From the NCBI RefSeq assembly GCF_963855985.1, contig NW_026973566.1:744001-808000 (forward strand): a DNA stretch of 64,000 bases, written 5' to 3'. Position 1 is the first letter of the stretch; the number at the start of each line of letters is the position of its first letter. The translations under genes and the position numbers were made by a program. The DNA comes from Ostrinia nubilalis (taxonomy: Eukaryota > Arthropoda > Insecta > Lepidoptera > Crambidae). Below are positions 1 to 9,598 of this stretch, one piece after another. The notes under the pieces were generated by a model, which was given only the letters and a program-made list of their open reading frames with translations, made no database searches and was not told the origin of the DNA.

Positions 1-1217
1 TCTAGACTGTCGGCTAGACATTCGGCTTTGGCGTCGTCGTCAAACGCAAGCGTTTGATCGGGACGTAAAAGCGGTGGCGTGGACGCTACGGTGTCAGACT
101 TAAAGGCTCTCGTCAACTTCCAATAGGCTTGGTGAGATGGCGAGATTTCTTTAAGTAGATCATCCCACTGATTGTTACGCAGTTCCGCGATACGAGCCTT
201 GACAGCGCGCTGTAAGGAACGTAGGCGGACTCTGTTTTCCTCGGTTGGATAAGCGTCATAATCGCGAGTGGCTGCGTTCTTTGCCCTCAATAGTTCTCGC
301 GCGTCGTCCGGCAACCTGAGACGGTGGTTAGCCATCGCAGGCACTTGCCTAGACGAGTCGCCGATGGCGACCGAGATGTGACTAGTGAGCGCATCGATCG
401 CGTGAATAGTTTCGTGAGGCGAAACTATATCGTCGGGGATTGAGGACAGTTGTGGGCTCTGACAGTTCCCAAGTTTTACCTTGAGTTTGTCCCAGTCCAC
501 AATTGTCTTCATAGTGGGTGTAGACTCAGGAGAGCCTAGTTGTAGTATGACCGGGCGATGGTCAGAAGTGAGCGCGTGCATGGTTTCTATAGAGTGTAGG
601 CGGAGGCCTATATTCTTTAGAATTGCCATGTCCAGAATGTCGGGCCGATGCTCAACATTGTAAGGATAGTGAGTGGGCGTCATAGGGACTAAGATGTCAA
701 AGATGAGTTCCTCAGAGAGTTCGCTTAACATGTTGCCATTGGCAGTGGATGTTACGCAACCCCAATGAGTGTGTTTGCTATTAAAGTCGCCGCCAAGAAT
801 GACTGCACTATTCATAGCAAACAGGGCCTGAAAGTCGCTCCTTAAGGGAGTCTTGTTCGGGGAGAGGTAAACCGAGCCGATGAGGATGGGCTCGTGTCCA
901 GTCATGGCTAGCCGACAGAGTGAGACTTCTAGGTTAGAGAGAGAAGGGGGATCGACTAAAGCACAGTGCAGAGAACGCTTATAATAAATAAGCGTGCCGC
1001 CGCCACGTGTGGGCCTATCGTGTCTAATGATATTGTAGTTCGCTATCCTAGGATTGCGAATAGAGGGTGTTAGGAGGGTCTCTTGAACCAGAAAGATGTC
1101 GACCTGGTGGTCGGTAAGGAACTGAGTAACCTCGTCCTTCTGCTGTCTAAGACCGTTAGCGTTGAAAAATGCTAAGGTGATTGACCGGGGTTTGATCCTA
1201 GCGGTGGGATTAGCCAT
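1..1217 (-). CDS. Jockey-like LINE ORF2, endonuclease part (runs off the window)
   Basis: Read on the minus strand from an ATG at 1217, this frame stays open to the window edge. It encodes an AP-type endonuclease of a non-LTR retrotransposon, the enzyme that nicks the target DNA to prime reverse transcription. Visible motifs are FFNANGL near the start, LVQETLL (metal-binding E), GGDFNSKHTHWG at about 780-830 and SDHRPVIL at about 545-570, in the order expected for this fold. The reverse transcriptase would follow beyond base 1. The ATG overlaps the stop of the upstream ORF1 in a TAATG arrangement, typical of stop/restart translation in LINEs. No frameshift was seen in this part. Confidence 0.85.
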   Translation of the reverse strand, partial: MANPTARIKPRSITLAFFNANGLRQQKDEVTQFLTDHQVDIFLVQETLLTPSIRNPRIANYNIIRHDRPTRGGGTLIYYKRSLHCALVDPPSLSNLEVSLCRLAMTGHEPILIGSVYLSPNKTPLRSDFQALFAMNSAVILGGDFNSKHTHWGCVTSTANGNMLSELSEELIFDILVPMTPTHYPYNVEHRPDILDMAILKNIGLRLHSIETMHALTSDHRPVILQLGSPESTPTMKTIVDWDKLKVKLGNCQSPQLSSIPDDIVSPHETIHAIDALTSHISVAIGDSSRQVPAMANHRLRLPDDARELLRAKNAATRDYDAYPTEENRVRLRSLQRAVKARIAELRNNQWDDLLKEISPSHQAYWKLTRAFKSDTVASTPPLLRPDQTLAFDDDAKAECLADSL

Positions 1218-2929
1218 TACGGAGCGTGGAAAGAGGAGATAGCGTAGCAAAAGTCTACGTGTTCGGCGAGGATAGATAACCTATCCATGATGTTGCCTTC
1301 GCCATTAGTCGCGCGCAGTTTTGCGGCGATCACAAACATCTCGCCGACATTAATTTGGCCAAAGAAGTCTCTGACCAACTTAATGTCAGCCGCAGGTGAA
1401 TGTGAAGTCTGGGGCTTGGCCTGAGGGGCCGGGACTTTGTGGGCTGGTGCCTTAGGGGCAGGGGGACTTGGGTTAGGCGCCTGTTGGGTAGGTGCCTTTG
1501 GCGTAGCCTTAGGGGCTGGGTGGGGTTGAGGAGCCTGCTGGAGCGCGGGTGGGGCCACAGCTGTTTGGGTGGGTGTGGGAGTAAGGCTGGCAGCCTGGGT
1601 GTAGGCCAGAGGCCTAGCCCAAGCATTGGGCCTGTTGGGGCGGAGGCTAGGAGCCTCACTTGCTACCGCAAAGTTGCGAGTAGCATTGATCTGCCTGGGG
1701 GCAGAGGGGATGGGGGCACGCGGCTGAGTGCGTGGAGCCCGGGGACAACCGCGATAATTCGCAGGATGACCCTGGCTACCACACAGTATGCAGCTCGGTG
1801 GTTCGGTGGCTGTGGCCTTGTCACGGACACAGTCGGCTGTGCCGTGATCGCCTAGGCACTTGACGCACCTAGGACGGGCGTGACAATTACGGGCAGCGTG
1901 CCCGTAATGTTGACAGCGGTGGCACTGGCCGGGAGCGCCGCGCTTTCGGGGTGGCTCAACTTTGAGCCCGGATATGAAGCAAACCGTTTTCAAATTGAAA
2001 ATCGATTTCGCTTCGTTGGAATAGTCCAAGACTACTTGGACAAGGTCAAATGGTTCACGTGTACGAGTCCTGTACAGACGGTGAACCTGTTTGACGGGAA
2101 GGTTTTGTGCCTTGAGGTCGGCCAAGATGGAGGCGGAGTCTAGCTCCTTGGGAAGGCCACGGATAACAACCCGCAGCTCCCTTTCCTCCTCGCGAGGGAA
2201 GGTATGATAACCGATACGGTTTTCATCTAGGAACCGTGTTAGGGCTCGGTGCTCGTCCGAGGTGGACAAGGACACCTTAATGCCTACGTTGCACGACTTA
2301 GCGTGCGAGAAATTGATGTGGCGCTCCTTGAGCGCGCCGGAAATCTTGTTCCAGGACGCCTTGTCCTGGACAAAGACTGGGGGGACTCTGGTAGTCCGCC
2401 CGGTGCTCGACTGCGAGCCGGAGGGCTGGGAAGATTGCGAGGGCTGAGAGAGGCCCGAGTTGGCCTTCAGCGCCTTCGCAGGGGGGGAAGGAGGGGGAGA
2501 GGCCGCGGATTTGCGGGTCCTCTTCGGACGACTGACGGTAGTGAAGCCACCTTCATCTGCGTCTGAGACAGAGTCACATTCCATGTCCCTACTGGGGGCA
2601 TGGGATTGGTGCTCTATGACAATAGAGTGGTCGTTCGTGAGCGGGATTGGTAGCGGGGCCGAGTTAGGATCGCACATGGCGTCCTCGGGACATGACGGGG
2701 AAGCAGGCTCCTCATATACGGAGCTTGCGAGGGATTTTGCCCGTATGTGGGCTTTAAACCCGGAGAGGACCTCCGGGTGAGTGGCCCGGAGGAACTTTAG
2801 GAGTTCCTCCGTGTCCATGGCATGGAGTTGAGATTCGCGACGCGTGAATCTACACCGGTTCGCAAGTCGCAACCACCGAGAAGAGCCGGCAAGAAACTCG
2901 GTGGTTATAGCGGTGTGTAAGTCCCGCAC
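1217..2929 (-). CDS. Jockey-like LINE ORF1 (gag-like nucleic-acid-binding protein)
   Basis: A 570-codon gag-like protein expected to bind the element's RNA in a ribonucleoprotein particle. The N-terminal third is low-complexity and charged. About residues 180-330 look like the PRE_C2HC region seen before zinc knuckles in Jockey-clade ORF1. CCHC-type knuckles follow: CHRCQHYGHAARNC, CVKCLGDHGTADC and CILCGSQGHPANYRGC. The C-terminal tail is rich in Pro, Ala and Gln. The first in-frame ATG is at 2929, but Met38 at 2818 (MDTEELLKFL) is a plausible true start because the first 37 residues look like translated leader. The stop overlaps the ORF2 start by one base. The frame is intact, so this may be a fairly young copy. 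Confidence 0.85.
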   Translation of the reverse strand: MRDLHTAITTEFLAGSSRWLRLANRCRFTRRESQLHAMDTEELLKFLRATHPEVLSGFKAHIRAKSLASSVYEEPASPSCPEDAMCDPNSAPLPIPLTNDHSIVIEHQSHAPSRDMECDSVSDADEGGFTTVSRPKRTRKSAASPPPSPPAKALKANSGLSQPSQSSQPSGSQSSTGRTTRVPPVFVQDKASWNKISGALKERHINFSHAKSCNVGIKVSLSTSDEHRALTRFLDENRIGYHTFPREEERELRVVIRGLPKELDSASILADLKAQNLPVKQVHRLYRTRTREPFDLVQVVLDYSNEAKSIFNLKTVCFISGLKVEPPRKRGAPGQCHRCQHYGHAARNCHARPRCVKCLGDHGTADCVRDKATATEPPSCILCGSQGHPANYRGCPRAPRTQPRAPIPSAPRQINATRNFAVASEAPSLRPNRPNAWARPLAYTQAASLTPTPTQTAVAPPALQQAPQPHPAPKATPKAPTQQAPNPSPPAPKAPAHKVPAPQAKPQTSHSPAADIKLVRDFFGQINVGEMFVIAAKLRATNGEGNIMDRLSILAEHVDFCYAISSFHAP

Positions 2930-3340
2930 AGTCGGTGTAAACCGAGCGGGGTGTGTCGGAAAAGTGTGCCCTAGCCAATGTAACTACGCCGCAACGTAGC
3001 AACGCCGCGACGTAGGGTGAGTACCTACTCCTAGCAGTCCTTCAGGAGGGCCCCGGTCGTAAAAACAACCAGGGATACGCTCCTTCAGGGATGGAAGGTA
3101 GGGAGGGGTAGGGGGGGTCACGCCCGGCAGTGAAAAGACTGTGAAACCGAGTGTCTCAAGGGCGAGGAGGAACGCCTCACCCTCTCAAACGTGCCTTCCA
3201 GGAGGCCAAGGTTCACAGCCTAATATACCGGCGGCGGCAGGAAATTTCAGCGCCTTGAAAAAGGCACTGTCGGTCGCTCCCAATCGAACCGAACCGCCTT
3301 TAGAAAGGCGTTTAACTACGCTTGTTCGTTATCACCGTTA
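2930..3340 (-). other. GC-rich 5' leader of the Jockey-like LINE
   Basis: This stretch lies just upstream of ORF1 on the minus strand. It is GC-rich with G-runs and short direct repeats and has no convincing frame. I read it as the 5' UTR and internal promoter of the LINE. Its outer boundary near 3340 is a guess based on the change in composition. Confidence 0.45.
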
Positions 3341-3515
3341 GGTATCCCAAGCGCAGCCGCGGGCAAGCCACGTAATTGTGACAAAACACCACAGAAACAA
3401 GACTCGCAGAGCGAGGGCGATAAGCTCGAGGAACTCGGAGCGCAGCGCATGCGAGCGGGCGGGCGAGGCGGGGCGCACGTCCGTACCGTGCGAGCGATGC
3501 GAAGCGAATGTGCGT

Positions 3516-3689
3516 TGACCGCCTCTGCGCGCTGCAGGCGCTTTTATAATACGACACAAACAAGCGGCAAGGCAAGGTGGGGAGAACACGTAATGCTTTT
3601 TGTCGCTGGAATAACAAGTCATTTGTAAACTCCTTGTTTAAATTTAAATTAAAATATATTTTTTTAATAAAATAAATTAATCTCCCACA
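3516..3689 (-). repeat. 174-bp LTR-like repeat, copy 1
   Basis: This block recurs at 6640-6813 in the same orientation, apparently identical by eye. Read on the minus strand it starts TGTGGGAGATTAA and ends at GGCGGTCA, like part of an LTR. Sequence beyond either end differs between the copies. The GC-rich stretch 3341-3515 beside this copy may be the rest of the same LTR. No protein-coding element is recognisable between the copies. Confidence 0.5.
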
Positions 3690-3854
3690 CGGCCATACTG
3701 ACGAGCAGCCGACACAGTCAGGCTCGCGAATAACACTTTGCAAATAAATTATTTAATCATTTTGATATATCAAAGAAAATCAACAACATAATACAATCAT
3801 TGACAAAAATGTGATCATACACATTATTTTTAAATCGTGTGTATCTTAAAGTTC

Positions 3855-3937
3855 GGCCTCGGTAAAAAACGCCGAATTATACGGCACAGCCATTGATGTG
3901 GGCCTCGGTAAAAACGCCGAATGTACGGCACAGCCTC
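3855..3937. repeat. Two-copy tandem repeat, ggcctcggtaaaaacgcc
   Basis: Two near-identical copies of about 37 bp, separated by about 9 bp. Each reads ggcctcggtaaaaa(a)cgccgaat and ends tacggcacagcc. The only differences I see are a one-base change in the A-run and small changes in the middle. Confidence 0.7.
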
Positions 3938-4852
3938 TTTTTTTTTTTGAGACTCAGCATTCAATTGACCATTTGTAGATTGAGCGGTGGTGGAACTAGT
4001 ACTAGGAATATGATTATCAATCCCTTTGAAAATGTCTCAGTTAAAAACATCTTTGGAAACATTGATGAACATTATTTTACACTAGATAAGTAGGGGAAGA
4101 GGTACAACGATTGGTAGTGCCAATGACTAGGCTTTCGAACAAACACCGGGAATAATCAATGGTTCCCCACTAAAAACATATTTCCAACTACTTGTTGTAA
4201 CATAACTGATTTTGCTTTAAACGGTACTAAATTTACCTATCGACTAAAAGAAACAACACACCAACCAATTTTAAATCATAAAAATGAATAGCAAAATGTG
4301 TTGGTAAGCGCATAACTCAACAACGCATGAACCAATTTTACTATTATTATTTTTTTTTTTTAATTATCGTTGTAGTCCAAGGATGGTTTTTACGGTGGAA
4401 AAATTCGAATAATTTCCGGAAAACCCCTAAAAAATAAAATCGAAACTCGAGGCTGCTAGTAACAAATAAAAACGAATTTTAAACTCATCCAGTCTAAGCG
4501 AATTTTCATTATATTTCGCGAGAAATTTGACGTAGCGCATCACCATGACAGAAAAGATATTTTTCGCGGTATTTCCAGTTATTTCGTTATCACTATTTTG
4601 TGTTGTTACTAAATAATAAATTCTTCATTTAGCATTTTTTTTTCTTATTTATTAGTCAGTGAACCTTAATATTTGCATAAAAATCTCGGGAGTGCTGATC
4701 ACTAATGGGTGCCAGCATTAGCACCCGTTTCCCTAATTACCGCGCCGAGGTGTTGCCACTGAACTTAAGGCCACAGCCTTAATCGTAGCTCAAGTCATTT
4801 CAGTGCTCTTCGTGACGCGGATCTAGTGACACGGGACGAAAAAATAGCAAAA

Positions 4853-4920
4853 ATGGGTAAATGCGCAGTGAAAGAGTGCGATTCAAGATCACAAAAATAT
4901 CTGAAATTACTTTCCATATG
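4853..4920 (+). pseudogene. Possible THAP-type zinc-finger first exon (relic)
   Basis: An ATG in an A-rich context opens MGKCAVKECDSRSQKYLKL. The C-x4-C spacing and the SRS that follows resemble the start of THAP DNA-binding domains, which occur in host regulators and in P-type and other transposases. A TTTCAGTGC motif resembling an arthropod initiator lies about 55 bp upstream. The frame soon loses resemblance, with a possible donor GTACGT near 4920. The remaining C and H ligands of a THAP domain were not found. Confidence 0.3.
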
Positions 4921-5341
4921 TACGTCTATTGTTTCTGTGGTTATATCATAGTAAAAACACAATAAAATGAGGAATTTTTTTTTTAAATATTAATTTCAGT
5001 GTTTCCACTAGGTAAGAACCTAGTTTTAAATGTTGTAGAAATCGAAAAAGAGATATTAGGTGCAATAACTGAATCGCCGTTAAAGCATCAAATGAGGAAA
5101 ATAACCACCACAATTCACCGTTTTTAAAAATGTATTGACTAGAAGACTAAGAAAAATTAAAAATATTCACAAAGAAAATGTCTTAACTATTTGAATAAAC
5201 TTCTAATACACATTCAATAAGAAATTTATAAAATTATTTCACTTGACGTTTAACGTCTTTTTAAACTTTTTTTTTATGACTTAAAAAGTTGGGTAAACTT
5301 TGTCATGGGTAGGAAACCTCATCGCGCCATTACATGTCTAA

Positions 5342-5448
5342 GGGGAGGTTACACCAAATAAAAAGATATTAACTTTGACAAAAGTAAAATATCTGTGAAA
5401 CTCCATACAAAAACACCGGTGGTCAAAGTTAGGTGGTTCCACTCAACC
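5342..5448. mobile_element. Decayed PIF/Harbinger-type MITE
   Basis: A roughly 107-bp element related, in reverse orientation, to the clean MITE at 63162-63279. Both share the inner segments CACCTAACTTTGAC, TTTTTGTATGGAGTTT and GTCAAAGTTAA. The ends are imperfect (AGGGGAGGTTACACC and GGTTCCACTCAACC), with CTA and TAA flanks in place of a clean TTA duplication, so this copy is old. Confidence 0.5.
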
Positions 5449-5464
5449 TAATTGTTTCTATTGC

Positions 5465-5680
5465 ATTGTAATATTATAATTGCGAAAGTTAGTATGGATG
5501 TTTGGATGTTAACATGTAAGTATTTTTTTCTCTTTCACGCAAAAACTACTGAACGGATTCTGGGGAAATTTACAGTTTTACTGTTTATAACCCAGAATAA
5601 ACTATAATTTATGAAGATCCGTTGCAGACTAAATTTAAAGCCGTGGGCTAAAGGTATTCTAGTGGTTCCAAGCTATGTCA
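5465..5680 (+). repeat. Fragment of a dispersed lepidopteran repeat
   Basis: The segment contains TTTCACGCAAAAACTACTGAACGGATTC-type wording, a hallmark of a common repeat tail in moths and butterflies. The same family occurs in the opposite orientation at 9132-9370. Ends are not sharply defined. Assignment to an RTE-derived or Helitron-derived family is from memory. Confidence 0.4.
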
Positions 5681-6639
5681 TCGCGTTTCAGTAGCAACAT
5701 TTTTAACACATTTTAATGAGGTTTGTTTCTCTAGTTAATAGCTCAATGTTTTGCAACGCTGCAATTTATATTCAGATTTCATTTCTTTAAAGGAATAACA
5801 TGATCACGATCAGCATCAGACACTGGCTATTTACGTTCGTAAGAATTCAGGCTTTGTATTACTTGAGGTAGATAGACTCAACGAGACTAAGCAGTGAACT
5901 TTAAAGACAAGGGCTGCCACAATAGATCAAACCTGGTTGAGCTGGCGCAAATGAAGGCCCAAAAACCAATAATAATACTTGAGGTATAAGGTTTTAGGTG
6001 TCAGTCGCAACAAGTCCGATCAAATATGAAAATCCGACATACCTGGTATTACGGCTTCCACCAAATGCGATTCAGTCACCTCCATGCCAACTGCCTTCAT
6101 TTGCGAGTTACGTACTCTGCTAGGTTGCTCGCCTTATCGCTAGTGCTTGAACCAGCACTTCGGCCGGCCAGCATCATGCGTGCTGGAAGCAGGCCGGTGG
6201 CGCTGAAGTCCAGGGTCAGGTGACTCAGGCGTCTCGGCTGCATCATTCAGGCTGATGCTGTTGACTCGTCATCGTGCTGCGTCTCTGAAACTCGTAAACA
6301 AGAATATATGTGAGCAAGATGCCCTAATTTTGTTCAGATCCCACTTCTGATATGGGAGAAAGTAAAATAAAAAGCGAGAGTGATTGAAAATAACGTTGTA
6401 TTTAAAATTTAAATACATATAAGTATTTAATTATATTATTTATTATAGTTATAAATCATAAATCATATAAAATGATATTTATATATTTATATTTAATAAC
6501 ATTTTGTTATTCAACCAAATATTCTATGTATCAAGCCATTATAATATTATAATTATAACAACAGTAAATAGGTATTGCATTACATAATACAATTAGTTTA
6601 CCTGACGAGCTCCGTCCGGGCCCGCAGTCGGCCAACAAC

Positions 6640-6813
6640 TGACCGCCTCTGCGCGCTGCAGGCGCTTTTATAATACGACACAAACAAGCGGCAAGGCAAG
6701 GTGGGGAGAACACGTAATGCTTTTTGTCGCTGGAATAACAAGTCATTTGTAAACTCCTTGTTTAAATTTAAATTAAAATATATTTTTTTAATAAAATAAA
6801 TTAATCTCCCACA
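6640..6813 (-). repeat. 174-bp LTR-like repeat, copy 2
   Basis: Second copy of the 3516-3689 block. Its right end (cccaca) abuts the truncated 5' edge of the Pao integrase frame at 6814, suggesting that the element owning this repeat inserted there or that the two were joined by rearrangement. Sequence to the left differs from copy 1. Confidence 0.5.
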
Positions 6814-6814
6814 T

Positions 6815-7536
6815 ATATTTTAAATCGAAAAGGACGAGGCAGTCGTGTCATTAAATGCTATTTATGTTTGTTTGTTTGTATGCGATACAAATGCATACAC
6901 TTAGAAGCGGTCAGTGACCTGTCCAAAGACGCTTTTCTAATGACATTACGAAGATTTATAGCTCGTAGAGGAAAGCCAGCGGAAGTATTTTCCGACAACG
7001 GTCGTAATTTCGTGGCTTCCTACAAAGAAATTAGTCAGTTTTTAAAGGAAAATGAATCTACTCTTTGTGATTTTGCAAATCGCGAAGGTATCAAGTTTTT
7101 TTGCTCTCCAGCATACGCTCCTCACTTCGGAGGTATTTTTGAAGCTGGAATAAAATCAGCTAAACATCATATTAAACGTGTAATGGGAAATACCCACCTT
7201 ACTTTTGAGGAGATTTCTACATTGTTTGCGCAAGTGGAGGCCATCTTAAATAGCCGACCCTTGTATCCCTTATCTTCCTCACCAAATGACTTCCTTCCTC
7301 TCTCCCCAGGACACTTCATGATCGGCAGACCGATGACATCGTTGCCAGCGCCAGATCTACACAACTCTAAAGAAACCAGTCTTCGGCGATACGAACGTCT
7401 TGAGAAGCTGCAACAGCACTTTTGGAATAGATGGCAGAAGGAATATATTGGAGAACTACAACAGAGGACCAAATGGAAGGACAATATCACAAAACTCAAA
7501 ATTGGCGACATGGTACTGATACACGAGGAACATTAA
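6815..7536 (+). pseudogene. BEL/Pao integrase fragment
   Basis: The plus-strand frame is open from the LTR-like junction and reads NRKGRGSRVIK before the first Met at 6868. It matches the catalytic core of BEL/Pao integrase, which inserts the cDNA into the genome. SDNGRNF (catalytic D), PAYAPHFGGIFEAG (catalytic E) and the C-terminal GDMVLI are visible. The N-terminal zinc-binding part and first catalytic D region are missing, and the frame stops at 7534-7536 soon after GDMVLI. It lies opposite in strand to the Pao pol pieces at 7764-8378 and 12868-15645, so it comes from an internal inversion or a second Pao copy. Confidence 0.8.
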
Positions 7537-7763
7537 CTTCCTTTCCTAACTAAATCGTAATTTCTAATACATGTAATTGTTTGCTATTGCTTTGTCGCAG
7601 GCGTTTTTAAACTTCATACTATTTTGTACTGTCAAAATCACTTACCTTCCAGTCGCCGCGCGATACGCACTATTGTAATACATTTCAAATAATACGAAAT
7701 ATTCATCAAACCTGAGTTTTATTGGCTCCGAATGTCAGCGAAGACAAATCGCTAATTCCATTT

Positions 7764-8378
7764 TTATCGTTTCTTGAACCAGTGTGCGGCGTCACTAAAT
7801 AAATGCAACTGTAGGTTTCTATAACATTGCATTGATACTAAGTCTTTCGTAGCACAGGCTCGCGTATCGTAGCACATTTCGCCGTAGTCAGCCGCTTGCG
7901 TAAGCGCATCCGTAGTCACATTCGTAGCGCTAGAGGAGAATGCTACGGAGCCAGCTGTGAAAGGTTCGTTTGTTGTCTCGCTCGCACTTACGGCGGCGCG
8001 GTGATAACATCTCGGTACACGAATCTTATCAATTAACTGTAGCAGTTTAATCCATTTAAGCCATCTATTAAATAAATCGGATGGAATGGAGTCATCCCAG
8101 CCAATCCTTAAACGCCAAGTATCCTGCAGCATTATCTTACCTTGAATAGTAAAAGGAGAAAGGAATCCATATACGTCAAAAATTGACATAACAACACGAA
8201 GCATAATCCTTTTGGTTGGCCTTTCTTTACCTTGCACGATACTAACAGGAATACGTTTAAATGAAACGTCAAACGCTAATTCGTCCGTACTTGGATACCA
8301 TAAAAGTCCAAGTGTGCGTTCGCCGTCACATTGCTGATCATTTTTAACCCTCGCTGTACGAGGTGGGGTGTGACACAC
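7764..8378 (-). pseudogene. BEL/Pao pol fragment, end of RT and start of RNase H
   Basis: Minus-strand continuation of the Pao polyprotein whose first part is at 12868-15645. Homology runs from about 8343 (KNDQQCDGERTLGLLW) through SIFDVYGFLSPFTIQGK, a Pao signature after the RT palm, to LHLFSDA, the first RNase H motif. It then breaks off in unrelated residues (AHWFKKR) and a stop. The first 10-12 codons of the open frame are TIR sequence of the piggyBac-type insert. The two Pao halves are in register across the TTAA insertion site, so the insertion alone separates them. Confidence 0.8.
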
Positions 8379-8834
8379 CCCAGTCCTTTAAAAATAGCCA
8401 CAATTTTAAAAATTTGCAAGTGCTGAATTTGAAATTCTCAGTAGCTGGAATTATGACACTGCTGCTTCGATCAGCGTTGCAAAATCAGTCCAGCGGTGAC
8501 TACCAACTGAGTTACATGCCTTTAAAGTGCGTGTGGGTGTCACACACCCCACCTGGTACGGGACGTTGTTAAAAAGTTTTAAAAAAAATCTAAGAGTTTT
8601 GGTGTAATTTATATATTTTTAGCTTTGTCAATTGAATAAAATTCAATACAAATATTATTTTTCGTGATTTTTACAGTATCTGAAATTTTCTAGCACTTTT
8701 AGTCAAATGAGATGACTTTTAGTGCGAATCTGGAAGTTTAGTACTGAGACCCGAAGATGTATGTGAACATACACTTATGGGCTACAATTTATACTTGGTT
8801 GTACAATTTATGGGCTACTGAAATGGAATAACAT

Positions 8835-9138
8835 ATTTTATAAATAAATAAAATTGTTACGCTCCCATTTTATGCATTGAGCATACTCATTTTCTTTCAT
8901 CAGAATTGTGGTAAATTGAAAACCGACGATCAAAACAAATTTATACCCTTCCAGATGTAGCGTCAGCGTACACTGCATTTGTTTATTAGACAAAACACAG
9001 TGTACGCTGACGCTACAACTGGAAGGGTATAAATTTGTTTTGATCGTCGGTTTTCAATTTACCACAATTCTGATGAAAGAAAATGAGTATGCTCAATGCA
9101 TAAAATGGGAGCGTAACAATTTTATTTATTTATAAAAT
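8835..9138. repeat. 120-bp inverted duplication around paired LTR starts
   Basis: Left arm 8835-8954 and right arm 9019-9138 are reverse complements over about 120 bp with almost no mismatch. The 64-bp centre contains the first about 45 bp of the Ty3 LTR found at 12370 followed by the first about 17 bp of that LTR inverted. An LTR end plus its flank is thus duplicated head to head. Confidence 0.8.
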
Positions 9139-9370
9139 ACTAGCTTTCCGCCCGCAGCTTCGCCCGCGTGGAATTTTGTCTGTCACAGAAAAACTTTATC
9201 GCGCGCGTCCCTGTTTCAAAAACCGGGATAAAAACTATCCTATGTTCTTTCCCGGGACTCAAACTATCTCTATGCCAAATTTCATCAAAATCGGTTGCGA
9301 GGTTTAAGCGGGAAAGCGTAACAGACAGACAGACAGACAGAGTTACTTTCGCATTTATAATATTAGTTGG
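9132..9370 (+). repeat. Dispersed lepidopteran repeat tail (RTE/SINE-like)
   Basis: Begins CTAGCTTTCCGCCCGCAGC and ends after a (ACAG)n microsatellite and a TTTCGCATTTATAATATTAG segment. The body has the wording common to a very abundant lepidopteran repeat family (TCTATGCCAAATTTCATCAA). It lies beside the inverted LTR and its primer site. Family assignment is from memory. Confidence 0.5.
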
Positions 9371-9382
9371 GATGTTATTTGA

Positions 9383-9401
9383 AAATCACGTCGGGGTCAC
9401 C
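9383..9401 (-). promoter_or_regulatory. Primer-binding site matching tRNA-Trp
   Basis: On the plus strand this reads aatcacgtcggggtcacca, the 3' end of eukaryotic tRNA-Trp including CCA as I remember it. On the minus strand it is therefore a primer-binding site starting TGGTGACCCCGACG, 3 bases after the end of the inverted LTR. tRNA-Trp priming is known for CsRn1-clade Ty3 elements (CsRn1, Kabuki). Confidence 0.75.
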
Positions 9402-9404
9402 AAT

Positions 9405-9577
9405 TTGGCTCCTGAGCAGGGAGACGACAAATGAAACAGCTGGATGCGTGTGCGATAATCAAGAGCGTAGTTTATTAATTATTAACTGCTTATATACTAA
9501 TAAGATGTGCGTCAGTCGTGACGCGCGACCTACTGTGTTTTGTCTAATAAACAAATGCAGTGTACGCTGACGCTACA
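9405..9577 (-). repeat. Ty3/gypsy LTR in inverted orientation
   Basis: A 173-bp LTR running leftwards, starting TGTAGCGTCAGCG at 9577 and ending GGAGCCA at 9405. It matches the direct LTR at 12370-12541 with, by eye, one extra G as the only difference. Its primer-binding site lies to its left, so this is a 5' LTR facing away from the pol frame on its right. Confidence 0.85.
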
Positions 9578-9598
9578 CTGCATTTGTTTATTAGACAA
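9540..9598. repeat. Perfect 25-bp hairpin at the LTR/pol junction
   Basis: Arms 9540-9564 and 9574-9598 are exact reverse complements with a 9-base loop, cgctgacgc. The hairpin forms because the inverted LTR start is fused to a fragment of the same LTR in direct orientation (ctgcatttgtttattagac), which runs straight into pol. Confidence 0.85.

Larger units (their letters stand above)
3690..6639. other. AT-rich repeat debris, no intact gene
   Basis: About 2.9 kb lies between the two LTR-like repeats. It holds a 38-bp tandem duplication (3855-3937), a possible THAP-like first exon (4853-4920), a decayed small MITE (5342-5448) and a fragment of a dispersed lepidopteran repeat (about 5465-5680). 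Apart from these I see homopolymer-rich AT sequence and no coding signal. Confidence 0.5.

Noticed and set aside
1439..1855. Plus-strand frames over the Jockey-like ORF1 (1439-2780)
   Set aside because: Shadows of a GC-rich minus-strand coding region with clear zinc knuckles.
3141..3743. Short frames around the LTR-like block as genes
   Set aside because: They cross the LINE leader and the LTR-like repeat, and one recurs only because the 174-bp block is duplicated.
9383..9401. tRNA-Trp gene
   Set aside because: Only the 3' acceptor/T-stem end with CCA matches, next to an LTR; this is a primer-binding site, and genomic tRNA genes in animals do not encode CCA.
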